Below are positions 63,311 to 64,000 of a stretch of 64,000 nucleotides of DNA, one piece after another. Source of the stretch: Fistularia commersonii (Eukaryota > Chordata > Actinopteri > Syngnathiformes > Fistulariidae). The stretch's first letter is position 1. Each line of letters opens with the position of its first letter. The stretch spans positions 11,973,501 through 12,037,500 of the forward strand of contig JBBMNZ010000019.1 of assembly GCA_037954325.1 (NCBI GenBank), given 5' to 3'. The position numbers were made by a program, and so were the translations under genes. The notes beneath the pieces were generated by a model that was not told the origin of the DNA, searched no databases, and worked only from the letters and a program-made list of their open reading frames with translations.

Positions 63311-64000
63311 ATAGCTGCCCTGCGTTGTGCCTGAACATAAATAGAAAAAATCTTGATTTTTTAATCACCCCTAATCAAGTATTGAGTTAACATTCATGTA
63401 CAAATCTCATTTGCCTCGTCTTCTTACCAGCAACTACAGAATTTACCTCTAAACATTTTTTCTTAACTGCCTGCAGCCAACCATTTTAACACCTGGTTAT
63501 GACGCAAGGGGCACAGTATATGAGATGATGCGGGCTTGTTTATTTATTTTTTTAACATCAGTGCCAGGATAACTGACAAATCACAAGACAAAATAAAAGT
63601 GTCAAAAAAAAAAAATCCTGGTGAGATTGATGAAATATCAAACGCATTCGTAGGATAAATCATAACACAGTAACAATTTTGTAAATTTAATTAGACTGTG
63701 TCGAATTATCGCAACCGTACCTCCTCGCTTCACTTCTCCTTCATCCCAGCTTGTTTGGGATGCCTCCTGCTGCTCCATATTTAAATAAACACTGTCATCC
63801 AAACCTCGCCCAAATCACATTACCTTTGCGAGGCAGCCGGATTTATGAGATCCGGGGGGAAAAAAAAAAAGAAAAAACAGCAGAAGCTGTGTAGACACAT
63901 TTCCGCCATTGCCTGGCTCTATACCGTCACATCACCTGACCCTAAGCTTAAGCCTCTTATAACTGGTGTCCCTGCCAAAGATGAGGAGAATTGGCAAGAA
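63311..64000. other. intergenic sequence to the window edge; nothing recognised
   Basis: AT-rich DNA with A runs near 63605 and 63860. No open frame of note, RNA gene or repeat end is visible. Confidence 0.4.

Overview
The window is vertebrate nuclear DNA, most likely from a ray-finned (teleost) fish. Evidence: one intron-split vertebrate gene with GT-AG type splice sites, many long (CA)n/(TG)n tracts, and repeat families I recognise from fish genomes (Tc1-like elements, hAT and Tigger relatives, RTE-like and L2-like LINE pieces, a Penelope-like element). There is no bacterial operon structure, CRISPR array or phage. I cannot fix the species; a percomorph is a guess.

The only gene I can support lies on the minus strand from about 5.0 to 23.2 kb. 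It is a clade H serpin, a collagen chaperone of the HSP47 family, closest in my judgement to the teleost paralog called serpinh2. Four coding exons join in frame to a 416-residue protein: 22436-21818, 17834-17742, 17173-16941 and 6204-5899. The protein has a signal peptide, serpin-fold motifs, the YADHPF segment that carries the collagen-contact residues of HSP47, and a C-terminal HDEL ER-retrieval signal. Intron 4 is 10.7 kb and starts with a GC rather than a GT donor. A CpG-rich block at 22.86-23.17 kb is the probable promoter and non-coding first exon.

Left of the gene (1-5 kb) are an 802-bp hAT-type element with an 8-bp target duplication, an unexplained CpG-rich block (3.05-3.83 kb), one end of a second hAT-type element, and the likely 3' UTR. 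Right of the gene (23-64 kb) I find no convincing protein-coding exon. This region mixes repeats with long unique stretches rich in TAATTA, E-box and CCAAT-like motifs. It resembles the regulatory landscape of a developmental gene outside the window; that is inference and needs cross-species alignment.

The repeats show a clear layered history. One interspersed family (called family H here; about nine copies) is interrupted three times by different TA-targeting transposons: a dead Tc1-like element (31.6-33.1 kb), a 286-bp near-palindromic MITE (40.2-40.5 kb) and a 538-bp Tigger/pogo remnant (45.5-46.1 kb). Removing each restores a continuous family H copy. Other decayed elements are a 506-bp hAT element with 8-bp target duplications (54.5 kb), a Penelope-like GIY-YIG fragment (50.6-51.3 kb), an internally deleted RTE-like LINE (61.35-62.44 kb) with relatives at 37.4 and 46.1-46.6 kb, another LINE fragment at 62.6-63.3 kb, and an L2-like LINE split by a SINE-like repeat at 59.2-59.8 kb. 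I found no new multi-gene system; the nested transposon record, the serpin and the candidate conserved elements are the most useful content.
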